Source of the DNA: Chloroflexota bacterium
GTDB taxonomy: Bacteria > Chloroflexota > Anaerolineae > Anaerolineales > VGOW01
DNA: 64,000 nucleotides
NCBI GenBank assembly: GCA_016197225.1
Contig: JACPWC010000001.1
Location: 1-64,000, forward strand
Direction of reading: 5' to 3'
Both the position numbers and the translations under genes were made by a program. The notes under the pieces were generated by a model, which did no database searches, was not told the origin of the DNA, and saw only the letters and a program-made list of their open reading frames with translations. This document shows, one piece after another, positions 1-9,985 of the stretch; position 1 is the first letter of the stretch; each line of letters begins with the position of its first letter.

Positions 1-1512
1 CCCCAGCACAAAGTTGATCACAATCGAATTCGTCAACTGCTCCACCGGGGCCACGTCGTCGGTGAAGATGGTTGTGGCGTAAAGGGTGGGTTGAAGTGTG
101 CTGACAGCGCGCTGGAGGGCGAAGCGCAGGAGCGGGTGGGCGGTGGCGGGCAGGGCGGCCAGGTTGGCTGAAAGGTTGTCGGCGGTGGTCGGTTGAACGG
201 TGGCGACGACGATGCTGTTGAACGTGTCGGGCACGTCCATGACGTGGACGGACGGGAAGACGGCGCGCAGGGTGGCGGCCATCGCCTCAATCAGTCGCCG
301 GTCACTTGGGGTGCGCCCAACGTTGATCACCAGCGCCCCGTTTTCTGCCAGATGGGCGCGGGCTTCTTGAAAGAACTCGACGGTGGTGAGTTGGGGCGGG
401 ATGTAAGGCAAACGGTAGGCGTCCACGCCGACGACGGTGTAAGTGTTCGGGCTGTGGGCCAGCGCCCAGCGCCCGTCTTCGATGATGACATTCAGGTTCG
501 GCTCGTTCATGGCAAAGTAGTCGCGCCCGGCTTGAACGATGGCCGGATCAATTTCAATGCCGTCAATTGGAATCGGGCCGAAGACGATGGTGTACTGTTT
601 TGGAATCGTTCCGGCGGCCAGTCCGACCAGGCCCAGACTTTTCACGTCGGCGGGCGTGAAGGGCGGGGCGTTGAAGAACGGGGCGGCGAGAAAATAATCC
701 CACGTTCCGTTGGTCGCCAAATTGTTCGGGTTGTAAACCGAGTGCAAGCCCTGGCCTTCGTTGAGCAACAGGTAGCGCGTGTTGTCTCGCTCCACGACTT
801 GGATGAAATTGTAGGCCGACTCGGTTTCGTAGATGAGGCCGGCGATGGGTTTGATGGGGCCGGACGAGGCCACGACGGCCAACCCGGCGAGAATCAGCGG
901 CATCCACAAGTATATCAGCGCTCGCTTGCGATCCACGCGCCAGAGTCCGATCAGGGCAATCAACAACAACAGTCCGGCAAAGAACAAATAGGTGCGCGTT
1001 GTGCCAATCGAAGGGATGAGGATGAGCACGGGCAGGAAAGTGCCGACGAGCGAGCCGAGGGTGGAGATGGCGTAGATGCGGCCCGCCGATGCGCCGACGC
1101 CGCTGAGCATTTTGGCCGAGAGACGGATGGCGAATGGTGAGACACAGCCGAGCAGGGTGATGGGGACGACAAAAAGCAGGAGCGTGGCGGCGAATGAGCC
1201 ACCGGCCACCGGAGCGTTGAGCGTTTCGACGCCTTTGGCCGCCCATAACAAAATGGGGCGTGAGGCGGCAGGGATGAGGCCGACGGTGAAGGCGGCCCAG
1301 CACAACAGTTGGTAGAAGGTGCGTTCGCGCGGAGACTTGTCGGCCCAGCGCCCACCGAGGAAGTAGCCGGCGGTGAGGTAGAGCAGGATGAGGCCGATGA
1401 TGTTGGCCCAGACGAGGTTGCTGGTGCCGAAGACGTTGCCCAGCAGGCGCGAGGCGGCCAGTTCGACGGCAAGGGTGGTCATGCCGGAGATGAAGACGGA
1501 GAAGAGGAGCAT
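1..1512 (-). CDS. Membrane-embedded spermidine-synthase-like protein, partial at the left edge
   Basis: An open frame of 504 codons starts at ATG 1512 and runs off the left edge without a stop. Roughly the first 220 residues are hydrophobic and form several membrane segments. The rest resembles the aminopropyltransferase (SpeE) fold: a nucleotide-binding-like stretch (GLVGLAAGT), the acidic motif DGIEIDPAIVQAG, then EDGRWAL and VDAYRLPYIP. This is the layout of the fused MFS/spermidine synthase family, which may transfer aminopropyl groups or bind a related substrate at the membrane. The glycine-rich motif is not canonical (no GGGDG), so true spermidine synthesis is uncertain. No in-frame ATG lies between the upstream stop near 1534 and 1512. 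No good Shine-Dalgarno sequence is seen. Confidence 0.8.
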   Translation of the reverse strand, partial: MLLFSVFISGMTTLAVELAASRLLGNVFGTSNLVWANIIGLILLYLTAGYFLGGRWADKSPRERTFYQLLCWAAFTVGLIPAASRPILLWAAKGVETLNAPVAGGSFAATLLLFVVPITLLGCVSPFAIRLSAKMLSGVGASAGRIYAISTLGSLVGTFLPVLILIPSIGTTRTYLFFAGLLLLIALIGLWRVDRKRALIYLWMPLILAGLAVVASSGPIKPIAGLIYETESAYNFIQVVERDNTRYLLLNEGQGLHSVYNPNNLATNGTWDYFLAAPFFNAPPFTPADVKSLGLVGLAAGTIPKQYTIVFGPIPIDGIEIDPAIVQAGRDYFAMNEPNLNVIIEDGRWALAHSPNTYTVVGVDAYRLPYIPPQLTTVEFFQEARAHLAENGALVINVGRTPSDRRLIEAMAATLRAVFPSVHVMDVPDTFNSIVVATVQPTTADNLSANLAALPATAHPLLRFALQRAVSTLQPTLYATTIFTDDVAPVEQLTNSIVINFVLG

Positions 1513-1522
1513 GGGGGTTAGA

Positions 1523-1547
1523 GTGAACAGTGGTCAGTGATCAGTGA
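1523..1547. repeat. CAGTGA-type intergenic repeat
   Basis: A short run of related units (GTGAACAGTGGTCAGTGA) sits in the 48-base gap between the two minus-strand genes. Similar CAGTGAACAGT repeats occur at 10919-10966 and 37897-37968. Confidence 0.6.
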
Positions 1548-1560
1548 AAGGCTGGCGGGA

Positions 1561-2748
1561 TTATATCATTCTGATGTGGGCGAGGATTTTTGAGACGCCG
1601 GCCTGGAAGATGGCGGGCGGGGTGAGCAGGCTGAGGACGAGGATGCCGTCCTGGTCGAAGTCGTAGAAGTAGCCGGGGTGGACGAAGATGTTGTCCTGTT
1701 CGAGTAGTTGTTGGACTCTTTCGTCGTCGGACACTTGCGCGCCGTCATCGTCAATTTCGAGCACGGCGTACCAGCCGCCTTCGCGGAGCAGGGGGCGGCA
1801 GTTTGGAAGTTTAGCGCATTGAGCTTCAAGGAAGCGGTGGTTGTCGTCGAGGCGGGCGATGATTTGCTTTTGCATTGCTTGGCGTTGGGCCAATAACCGC
1901 TCTGCCGCGTGCTGGACGGGCGTGGCAACCGAGAGGTAGGTGTCGGCGATGAACTCGAGGCGGCTTTGGGTTTCGGCCACCAGTGAGGCCGGGCCGCTCA
2001 CCTGAATCCAGCCCAGCTTGACTTGTGGCAGGCCGATAATTTTGGAGAGGCCGCTCAACACGAAGGTGAGCGCCCCCTCGTTGCCAACGGCGGTTTCGAC
2101 TTGGTCTGCCGCGCTTTGATAACGGTAGTCCGAGAACACTTCGTCTACGATCAGGGCCAGGTTGTTTTTGGCGCAGAGGGCATTGAGCTGGGCAAGCTCG
2201 TTTGTTTTGAGGTAGGAGCCGGTTGGGTTGTTGGGGCTGACGACGACGATGGCTTTGGTCTTGTCAGTGATCAAATCGGGCAGAGTCTCAGTGTCAATCC
2301 GCCAGCCGAGTTTGGAGTTATAGGTTGTTGGATATTGAATGGGCCGGACGGAGTCGAGAGCCGTCAGGAAGTCGAGGAGCGGGTAACTGGGTTTAGGAAC
2401 GAGAACTTCGTCGCCGGGATCGGCCAGCAGTTTGAAGAGGTGGCCGTAGGCTTCGCTGGTGCTGGCGGTGAGGAAAAGAGAATCGGGGTGGATTGTTTTG
2501 TTGCGTTGCAAGTAGTAATTGGTAATTGCCAGGCGGGCGACGGGCAGGCCGCGGGGCGTTGGCTCGTACAGCATAGCTTGCGGCTGGGTCAGGGCGCTGA
2601 GGATGTCGGCGGCGGCGTAGTCGAACCCGGCGCGGGTGGGGTTGGACTCGGCGAGGTCGAGCACTTCAACTCCGGCGGCCCTTTTGGCCTGGAGTGTTTC
2701 CATCAGGCGGTTGAGGGTGAGGTCGAAGTGGAAGCGGGAGGAGAACAT
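1561..2748 (-). CDS. PLP-dependent aminotransferase, class I/II fold
   Basis: Predicted pyridoxal-phosphate aminotransferase of 395 residues, probably cytoplasmic, acting on an amino acid that cannot be named from sequence. Family marks are ESNPTRAG near the N-terminus, VVVSPNNPTGSYLK, IVDEVFSDY (the Asp that contacts the PLP ring nitrogen) and LSGLSKIIGLPQVKLGW, which holds the Schiff-base lysine and the phosphate-contacting part. A longer reading from 2775 is possible, but that ATG lies in the U-tract of a terminator. ATG 2748 begins MFSSRFHFDL and sits exactly 7 nt after a TATAAT box, so 2748 is chosen and a leaderless mRNA is likely. It points the same way as the SpeE-like gene 48 bases downstream. 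Confidence 0.88.
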   Translation of the reverse strand: MFSSRFHFDLTLNRLMETLQAKRAAGVEVLDLAESNPTRAGFDYAAADILSALTQPQAMLYEPTPRGLPVARLAITNYYLQRNKTIHPDSLFLTASTSEAYGHLFKLLADPGDEVLVPKPSYPLLDFLTALDSVRPIQYPTTYNSKLGWRIDTETLPDLITDKTKAIVVVSPNNPTGSYLKTNELAQLNALCAKNNLALIVDEVFSDYRYQSAADQVETAVGNEGALTFVLSGLSKIIGLPQVKLGWIQVSGPASLVAETQSRLEFIADTYLSVATPVQHAAERLLAQRQAMQKQIIARLDDNHRFLEAQCAKLPNCRPLLREGGWYAVLEIDDDGAQVSDDERVQQLLEQDNIFVHPGYFYDFDQDGILVLSLLTPPAIFQAGVSKILAHIRMI

Positions 2749-2755
2749 GAGGGGG

Positions 2756-2761
2756 ATTATA
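2756..2761 (-). promoter_or_regulatory. -10 box for the aminotransferase, probable leaderless start
   Basis: On the minus strand TATAAT is followed by exactly 7 nt and then the ATG at 2748. Transcription would begin at or next to the start codon. No convincing -35 box is seen and no Shine-Dalgarno precedes the ATG. Confidence 0.6.
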
Positions 2762-2770
2762 ACCGGAGCA

Positions 2771-2804
2771 AACAAAAGGCCGCCGAGTTTCAGTCCGGCG
2801 GCCT
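2771..2804 (-). terminator. Rho-independent terminator after the B-domain/LysM gene
   Basis: A GC-rich inverted repeat (AGGCCGCC...GGCGGCCT, 2777-2804) is followed on the minus strand by TTTTGTTT. It lies downstream of the gene ending at 2841 and just upstream of the aminotransferase start. Confidence 0.85.
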
Positions 2805-2840
2805 AAATTAATTGGGTTGCTCAGCAACCGAATTGCCAGG

Positions 2841-4874
2841 CTATGGAATACACAACGCCGTGCCCGGATGTATCAGGCTGGGATCGGCGATGCGGTTAGC
2901 CCCCTGCAATTCCCGCACAGTAACCCCAAAGCGGAGAGCAATACGGAATAGCGTATCTCCGGATTGAACGGTGTAGCGCGAGACGCATGCGCCAGATGCA
3001 GTTGGCGGATCACTAAAAACGGGCAGGTTATCCGGCTGGCGATTGTAGAAAGTAAATACTGAACAGGTCCCGTTAGCTATCAGGGTGATAGCGGACGAGG
3101 CTGGACTTACCGGCACCCAGCCCACCTGCGGGGTTTCCGAGACTATATAATCGCCAGAGGCAAGTTCGTTGAAGCGCACCCAGCCAGTGCCGTCGGTGAG
3201 ACCTGTTAGCGCGACCCCGCCATAAGCTGGCTTGAGAGTGATGAGCCAACTGGGCAGGCCGGCGTTATCGTAACTGTCCTTTTTGTAAACATCCAGACAG
3301 GCGAAATTGGTGCGATTCTTGAAGCGCACGTGCTCACATTCGAAAGGCCGGGTGACGGTCACGGTGAACTCGGCGGGCGTGACAGCCGTCCAGCCATCCT
3401 GCATTACTTCTGACATTACCCAGGTGCCGAGACTTAGAACGAACTGGAAGTAGCCGTTCGAATTGGTGACCTGCGTAAGTTCCTCGCCGGTGCTTGCATT
3501 GCGCGCTATGATCTGCCAGCCGCCCAGGCCCTCTTCCAGATGGTTGATTTTGTAACCATCTATACAGCCCAGCGGCTCGTTGACGAAGGTCACCTGCTTG
3601 CCAGCGCCGGGTTGGTCTAGCACGATAATCTCCTCCGTGGGGCTGATCAGTTTCCACCAAGGGTCCCGGGTCTCTTCGATAACTTTCCATTCGCCCAACG
3701 TCAGATTCAGGAAGTAAAGCTGGCCTAGGTTGTTAGTGATCCCTCTCTTGCTTGGCTGCGTTCCGTCTGGGCGAACAAGTAAGAAGCTCCAGTCTGGCAC
3801 CGGCGCGCCGCGGATATCCTCTTTCTTGACCAGGATAAAACCATCGTCGCCTATCTGATGGTTGACGAAAGTCAGGCTTTGACAAGTGCCAGGCATGCGG
3901 GGCGACTCAAGCTCGATGGCTACCCTGTCGGGATAGCCCAGCGACGGTGCCCAACCAACTCTTACCTCTTCCTGGACAATCCAATCGCCAGGGGGCAGGT
4001 TGGGGAAAAACGCCACTCCTTTGCCATCGGTCACTTGCTCCCGGCTGACATTTTCTTTGGCATTGGAGGCGGTTATTTTCCAGCCAGGGAGGCCTATCTT
4101 CGTCCTGAAGTCCTGGTTACCTCCATTATCCAGCTTGGTTACGATCAGGCAGGCCAGCGCCTCCTTCTTAAAGCGTACCTGAGCGCAGTCAGAACCAATG
4201 CCGCTTAGAGTGACCTCGAACTTGTCAGGGGTATATGGTCGCCAGCCCTCAGGCTCTATAAGCTCTACAGTGTAAGTGCCCGCACTGAGGTTACTGAACA
4301 GGAATTGCCCATTTGCGCCGGCTGTTGTTGTAATGGGGTTTTCCACGGTGGGTCTGATCTTCTTAATGGTTATCACCCACGTGGCACCGCCTCGCGGCTG
4401 TTCATATTTGTCAATGATTGACCCTGAGATGCAGGTCCCGCCCTGACCGACAATTGGTGGGTTGAAGGCACTGTTTGCATCACTGCCGGTAATGCCATCC
4501 GAGTTTACAGATGTGTCGGCGGTAAGATTTGCTTGATCTGGCTTGGCGAGTGTTTGGTCGCTGGATGGACTCAATGCCACATCCAGCAATGTGCTCGATT
4601 CGGTGGATTGTTGTGGAATCTGCGTTGGCGGTGGGGCCACCGTTGCTGCCCGGATAGTGCCTGGCGACACAACAATAAACGCGCCGGCGACCAGAGCCGC
4701 TATGGTGATAGCCCCAAGAAGGAGATGAAGCGAAGACGGTTTTTTGGAACGCCTTGTGGTTTGATTCGAGCTATGTGCTCTGGACTGCCAGTTACAGCCG
4801 CATTTCCAGCACGCAGTTCGTCGAGGATGATTGAAAGCGGCACAGTTGAGGCATTTCCAGTTTTCGATGGCCAT
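2841..4874 (-). CDS. Zinc-ribbon / TM / five SdrD-B-like domains / LysM surface protein
   Basis: A 677-residue protein of unknown role with a clear domain order. Residues 6-29 form a RanBP2-like zinc ribbon (C8, C11, C22, C25). A basic stretch and a single membrane helix follow (about 49-70), then a Thr/Ser/Pro-rich spacer, five repeated beta-sandwich domains of the prealbumin-like Cna_B/SdrD_B type (each with GxxxFxNL...GxWxVxE-like signatures), and a C-terminal LysM (YTVQSGDTLFRIALRFGV). Repeats 1, 2, 4 and 5 each have one Cys near the start and one near the end, suggesting a disulfide per domain. Repeat 3 lacks both. I infer a cytoplasmic zinc ribbon and an exported stalk whose tip binds peptidoglycan. 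A good Shine-Dalgarno (GGGAGG) precedes ATG 4874. Codon use is less GC-rich than in neighbours. Confidence 0.85.
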   Translation of the reverse strand: MAIENWKCLNCAAFNHPRRTACWKCGCNWQSRAHSSNQTTRRSKKPSSLHLLLGAITIAALVAGAFIVVSPGTIRAATVAPPPTQIPQQSTESSTLLDVALSPSSDQTLAKPDQANLTADTSVNSDGITGSDANSAFNPPIVGQGGTCISGSIIDKYEQPRGGATWVITIKKIRPTVENPITTTAGANGQFLFSNLSAGTYTVELIEPEGWRPYTPDKFEVTLSGIGSDCAQVRFKKEALACLIVTKLDNGGNQDFRTKIGLPGWKITASNAKENVSREQVTDGKGVAFFPNLPPGDWIVQEEVRVGWAPSLGYPDRVAIELESPRMPGTCQSLTFVNHQIGDDGFILVKKEDIRGAPVPDWSFLLVRPDGTQPSKRGITNNLGQLYFLNLTLGEWKVIEETRDPWWKLISPTEEIIVLDQPGAGKQVTFVNEPLGCIDGYKINHLEEGLGGWQIIARNASTGEELTQVTNSNGYFQFVLSLGTWVMSEVMQDGWTAVTPAEFTVTVTRPFECEHVRFKNRTNFACLDVYKKDSYDNAGLPSWLITLKPAYGGVALTGLTDGTGWVRFNELASGDYIVSETPQVGWVPVSPASSAITLIANGTCSVFTFYNRQPDNLPVFSDPPTASGACVSRYTVQSGDTLFRIALRFGVTVRELQGANRIADPSLIHPGTALCIP

Positions 4875-5051
4875 GACGGACCCCTCCCACAGGATTGACG
4901 GTTTCCCCCCTGTTTCAGAGACCTACTCATGCATTCTTATTCTATGAGTTTTCTCCACCTTCAATTGTTTCAAGATAGAAACAAGTTCTCAATATTTGGA
5001 AGGCTGTGGCAACCGAAGTCTGAATAGTCACCTGCGCCGTAGAGGAGAGCG
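4875..5051. other. Upstream region of the B-domain gene
   Basis: This 177-base AT-richer stretch has no gene. On the minus strand it holds the Shine-Dalgarno of the gene at 4874 and TAGAAT/TTGAAG boxes that could form a weak promoter, although their spacing (14 bp) is short. Confidence 0.4.
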
Positions 5052-5087
5052 AATAAAAAAGCTATCAGCTCTTAGTCTGATAGCTTG
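5052..5087 (-). terminator. Rho-independent terminator after the small zinc protein
   Basis: The perfect stem AAGCTATCAG/CTGATAGCTT (5059-5068 with 5077-5086) is followed on the minus strand by TTTTTTATT. It lies 27 bases beyond the stop of the gene at 5115. Confidence 0.88.
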
Positions 5088-5114
5088 AAGGTGGGAAGCT
5101 GGTACCAGGCAACA

Positions 5115-5312
5115 TCAGCTGTTCAAGCCTTTCCCCTGTTGCGCGATGATGATGTCCAGCGTGGAATTGAACATCTCCGGCGACATGTCTTCCATATCGA
5201 AAGCGTTGTAGAGAATTCTCTTGAGCTTGCAGAGCGGGCACTCTACGTTAGCCCGGTGGGCGATGTCGCATTGCTCGCAAATCACCCATGCGTTATCCAG
5301 CTTCGTATTCAT
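5115..5312 (-). CDS. Small protein with two CxxC pairs
   Basis: A 65-residue protein of unknown function. It has CEQC at 13-16 and CPLC at 25-28, fitting a single zinc site of the rubredoxin/zinc-ribbon kind, followed by a helical, acidic tail without further cysteines. A strong Shine-Dalgarno (AGGAGGG) precedes ATG 5312, and a good terminator follows, so it is probably a real single-gene transcript. The four cysteines suggest metal binding or interaction with nucleic acid or protein, but nothing in the sequence names a partner. Confidence 0.75.
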   Translation of the reverse strand: MNTKLDNAWVICEQCDIAHRANVECPLCKLKRILYNAFDMEDMSPEMFNSTLDIIIAQQGKGLNS

Positions 5313-5405
5313 TGAAACCCTCCTTGTGCCTGGTCAACAGTTTACGACAGATCGGTGTCTGTTGTTCATAGGCGAATGTCACGAGTCGGATTAAAGAATT
5401 CGCCG

Positions 5406-5415
5406 ATGTTATAAT
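5406..5415 (+). promoter_or_regulatory. Extended -10 promoter for the MFS gene
   Basis: An extended -10 element (TGT followed by TATAAT, box at 5410-5415) lies exactly 7 nt before the ATG at 5423. There is no Shine-Dalgarno, so a leaderless mRNA is predicted. Confidence 0.6.
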
Positions 5416-5422
5416 CGCGCTC

Positions 5423-6736
5423 ATGCCTGCCAATAAACCGCTGCCCCGCAACTGGTGGGCTTTCTTTTTGGATTATGTGACTTTCGGCGTCGGGCTGACG
5501 TTTGCCAGCCAAAACACGGTGCTTCCGGCCTTCGCCGCCACGCTCACTGACTCCAAAGTGCTCATCGGCTCGGTGAGCGCCGTCTGGCTGGGCGCATGGC
5601 TCCTGCCGCAGTTGTTCGCCGCCAACTTTCTGGCCGGCAAACCCCGGAAGTACGGTTACATGGTCTGGGGGTCGTTCATCAGCCGCCCGATCTTCTTTCT
5701 GTTTGCCCTGCTTCTGGTTTGGGGCGGGTTGGCAAAGTGGCCCTTGCTGGTGCTGGCGATTTTTCTCGTCGGCCTGGGCGTGTTTGCCGCCATTGATGCC
5801 TTCGTGGCCATTGCCTGGTTCGACCTGTTTGGCAAGGCGATGGGTTCAGCCGAACGCGGCAAGTTGATCGGCCTGGGGCAGGTGGTGGACGGCCTGGGGG
5901 CGATTGGGGCTGGGTGGCTGGTGGGTTACCTTCTTTCGGAACGCGGCCCGGCCTATCCGCTGAATTACGCCGCCATCTTTGGCCTGGGCGGCCTCTGTTT
6001 TTTCATCTCCGCCGCCGCCATCGCTTTAATTGTCGAAGTCCCCGAAGCCGTGCCCGAACACCTGCCCGTCGCCGGTTGGCGCGACTACTGGGGGCGCTTG
6101 GCCGATTTGTGGCGCGACGATCCAAGTTTTGCGCGGGTGAACATTGTGCGCCTGCTCAGCGGCCTGAGCGGGCTGGCCACGCCCTTCTACATCCTGCACG
6201 CCACCCAGCAGGCCGGCATCAACCCCGAAGCCATCGGCGCCTTCGCCGCCACTGCCCCCATCGGCTCTATGCTGGCCGGCCTCATCCTGGGCCGCGTTGT
6301 CGCCACACGCGGCAGTCACCGCGTCATTCAAATCGTCTCCTGGCTGGCCTTCGTCCCGCCGCTGTTGGGGCTGGGTCTCACCTTCATTCGGGCCACGGCG
6401 GCCCACACCTGGGTTTACGTCTTGTGCTACCTTGTCATCGGCATGATCGAAGGCTCGATCATGCTCGGCTTCTTCAACTACATTCTCGACCTGGCCCCGC
6501 CCGGCAAGAGGCCGATCTACATGGGCGTCGCCAACACCCTGGGCAGTTTGTTGGTGATCGCGCCCATCCTCGGCGGCTGGATTTTGGATGTGTCGTCTTA
6601 CGGCGTCTTGTTTGGGCTGACTCTGGTCGGGGTGGCCGCCTCGGCGGTGGCCGCCATCGGCCTGCCCAAAGTCCAGCATCACGTTGAGGCTGAGATCGAG
6701 GCGGCGGAGTTGTCGGCTATCAGCGAACGGGTGTAG
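5423..6736 (+). CDS. MFS transporter
   Basis: A 437-residue, strongly hydrophobic protein with about 12 predicted membrane helices and the charged central loop expected between the two six-helix halves (around residues 205-230, EVPEAVPEHLP...WRDYWGRLADLWRDD). N-terminal motifs such as DYVTFGVGLTFASQNTVLPAF and the following loop fit the major facilitator superfamily. The substrate cannot be told. It is transcribed convergently with opcA, whose end lies only 10 bases away, with no terminator visible between them. The start is set by the promoter described at 5406-5415. Confidence 0.85.
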   Translation: MPANKPLPRNWWAFFLDYVTFGVGLTFASQNTVLPAFAATLTDSKVLIGSVSAVWLGAWLLPQLFAANFLAGKPRKYGYMVWGSFISRPIFFLFALLLVWGGLAKWPLLVLAIFLVGLGVFAAIDAFVAIAWFDLFGKAMGSAERGKLIGLGQVVDGLGAIGAGWLVGYLLSERGPAYPLNYAAIFGLGGLCFFISAAAIALIVEVPEAVPEHLPVAGWRDYWGRLADLWRDDPSFARVNIVRLLSGLSGLATPFYILHATQQAGINPEAIGAFAATAPIGSMLAGLILGRVVATRGSHRVIQIVSWLAFVPPLLGLGLTFIRATAAHTWVYVLCYLVIGMIEGSIMLGFFNYILDLAPPGKRPIYMGVANTLGSLLVIAPILGGWILDVSSYGVLFGLTLVGVAASAVAAIGLPKVQHHVEAEIEAAELSAISERV

Positions 6737-6746
6737 TCAAGGCGGC

Positions 6747-7568
6747 CTAAAACATCAACGCCGCCATCGTCACCCACTTCATCGTCGCATCAAAGGCCCG
6801 GTCGCGGCCCAGATAGCTGATCTCTTCGGCCAGCAGGCGCTCGAGCGGCGCGAGGTCAATTCGGGCTGTGCGCGCCACAGACTCGCCATCCACTGCCGCC
6901 CGCGCTTCGACGGACTCGGGGCTGAGGCGGGCAACGGCAAATTCGCCGCCGGCGCATTTCATCGTCAGCGATCTCAGGGCCGGGCCGTCGCTGTCGGCGA
7001 CCTTCAACTCCACTTTGCTCATCGGGCAGTCGTCGCCCAGCCGCGAGAACAGCCAGCCGGCCATGAGCAAGCCTGCCTCCTCCTGAGCCTCAATCGTCAC
7101 CTTTTCAATGTTATTCAGCAGGGCGCGATGTTTGGCGGCGTCGAAGAACTGGGCGAACAACTGGCGGTAGGGCGTAAGCCGCGACCAGTTGAGATCGCTC
7201 ACCGAGGTTCGCGTCTTGCGCGAGCTTTCGATGTACTCGCCCAGCGCGATCAGCCCAGCGCGGCCCATCGAGGCCGAGTCCAGGATCAGCCGGTCGGCGT
7301 CGGCGGCCAGGCGGGCAAAGTCGTCGCGTTTGAAGGGCGGGCGCGGCCACCACAAAACGATGGGCAGGTCGGAGGAACACTTCAGAGGCGGCTTTGGCTT
7401 CGTCATCGGTGCTGGCCGCGGCCACCACATTGGCCACGCCGGTTCCGCCGGCAAATAGATCGGCTCCCTCATCTCGTGAAGCCGAGGCCAGCGACTTCCA
7501 TAATGCTTCAAGTTCAGATTCAACTTTGAGGACTTCGGTGAGATTCGGCCCGGCCAGCGTTGCAATGG

Positions 7569-7572
<4 letters not shown>
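6747..7572 (-). pseudogene. opcA: opcA, G6PDH assembly protein, internally deleted and frameshifted
   Basis: OpcA assists assembly or activation of glucose-6-phosphate dehydrogenase. ATG 7572 overlaps the zwf stop (ATGA), giving the expected zwf-opcA pair. Reading from 7572 gives an OpcA-like N-terminus up to about residue 65 (ending DDEAKAASEV), after which the frame goes wrong. From about 7373 a different frame continues with the typical C-terminal part (DLPIVLWWP, then LNWSRLTPYRQLF and AGWLFSRLG) to the stop at 6747. Compared with known OpcA proteins, the central piece with the HPSR motif, about 58 residues, is missing at the join. This is either a real deletion plus frameshift or an assembly error. 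The rest of the C-terminal half looks well conserved, which suggests recent damage. Confidence 0.8.
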
Positions 7573-9107
<1,535 letters not shown>

Positions 9108-9121
9108 AGCTAACGTCCTTT

Positions 9122-9218
9122 TCTCACGAAGACACTAAGTCACAAAGACACAAAGGAAACTTGGTGGCTTCGTGGCTTCGTGTCTTTGTGTTTATATCAA
9201 CTTTGTGTTTATATCAAC
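9122..9218. repeat. CGAAGACAC-type palindromic repeat plus 17-bp tandem duplication
   Basis: An imperfect inverted repeat (arms at 9125-9155 and 9173-9190) of the class also found at 11227, 19484 and 24308. It is followed by two perfect tandem copies of TTTGTGTTTATATCAAC (9185-9201, 9202-9218). The second copy supplies the stop codon of the histidine phosphatase gene. Confidence 0.75.
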
Positions 9219-9882
9219 TGTTTGTCGCCCACCAGCCTGAAAGATGAACGTGTTCCTGATCCGGCTCGCCTTCGTAGTGTGAGACGTCGTTGAGCAACAT
9301 TAGGCGGGCGCGGGCCAGGTCACGAAAGTCGAGAATGTTGAGGCAAGCCGGTTGCTGGTCGAGCCGGTCGCGGTAGCCGCGCAGTTCAATGCCCAGATAA
9401 TGCCCAATGATAAGCCGGTTGGTCGCTTTGTGCGAGATGACGAAAATTGACTGATTCGGATGGGACATGACGATCTCGCGGATGGCCGGGATGGCGCGAG
9501 CCAGCACCGCCGCGCCGGTTTCGCCGCCGGGCGGGGCGTAACCGAACGGGTCGGAGTCCCAGGCCTCCATCTCGCCGGGGTAGCGCGTCTTCACCTCAGC
9601 CCGGCTCAGGCCCTCCCAGTGGCCGTGATCGATCTCGCGCAAGCCGTCCACTGATTGCGGCTTGAGGCTGTGCGGCGCGCCAAGAATCGTCGCCGTCTCA
9701 ACCGTCCGATCCAGCGGACTGCAATAGATCGCCGCCGGCTTTTGCGCCGCCAGCCGTCTAGTCAGATGTTGCGCCTGATTTCGCCCAACGTCAGAAAGTT
9801 GCACGTTCGACGCCCCGGCGAATCGATCTTCGGCAGAGGCCGTTGTGGCCGCGTGGCGGATGAGATGAACGCGTGTGGTCAT
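9214..9882 (-). CDS. Histidine phosphatase family protein (phosphoglycerate mutase-like)
   Basis: A 222-residue protein of the phosphoglycerate mutase/acid phosphatase branch. The catalytic RH pair lies at residues 9-10 in VHLIRHAAT. SPLDRTVETA follows near 56-65, REIDHGHWEGLSRAEV gives the usual acid region, and VISHKATNRLIIGHYLG carries the second catalytic His. The substrate is unknown. Its place between gnd and zwf hints at a sugar-phosphate or related metabolite, which is inference only. No clear Shine-Dalgarno precedes ATG 9882. The last codons and stop come from an intergenic tandem repeat, so the C-terminus may have been changed by repeat growth. Confidence 0.85.
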   Translation of the reverse strand: MTTRVHLIRHAATTASAEDRFAGASNVQLSDVGRNQAQHLTRRLAAQKPAAIYCSPLDRTVETATILGAPHSLKPQSVDGLREIDHGHWEGLSRAEVKTRYPGEMEAWDSDPFGYAPPGGETGAAVLARAIPAIREIVMSHPNQSIFVISHKATNRLIIGHYLGIELRGYRDRLDQQPACLNILDFRDLARARLMLLNDVSHYEGEPDQEHVHLSGWWATNS

Positions 9883-9887
9883 GATGG

Positions 9888-9985
9888 GGCCTCGCCCCCA
9901 CCCCCGGCCCCTCCCTCTCTCCTGAGCGAAGCAACACCGCTCAGGAGAGGGGGAGGGGTGGCCGAAGGCCGGGGAGGGGGTGAGG
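9888..9985. repeat. Long GC-rich hairpin repeat between gnd and the phosphatase gene
   Basis: A near-100-base inverted repeat built from GGGGAGGGG/CCCCTCCCC-type arms around a CTCCTGAGCG...CGCTCAGGAG core. A weaker relative lies at 23175-23228. It fills the whole gap and could fold into a very stable RNA hairpin that separates the two genes. Confidence 0.8.

Noticed and set aside
193-1140. A 315-codon open frame on the plus strand
   Set aside because: It is antisense to the spermidine-synthase-like gene, whose frame gives clear membrane helices and motifs.
6747-7565. A 272-residue intact opcA from 7565
   Set aside because: The first 60 residues are a shifted-frame reading of the true OpcA N-terminus and include nonsense such as WPRLHEMREPIY; it is not a real start.
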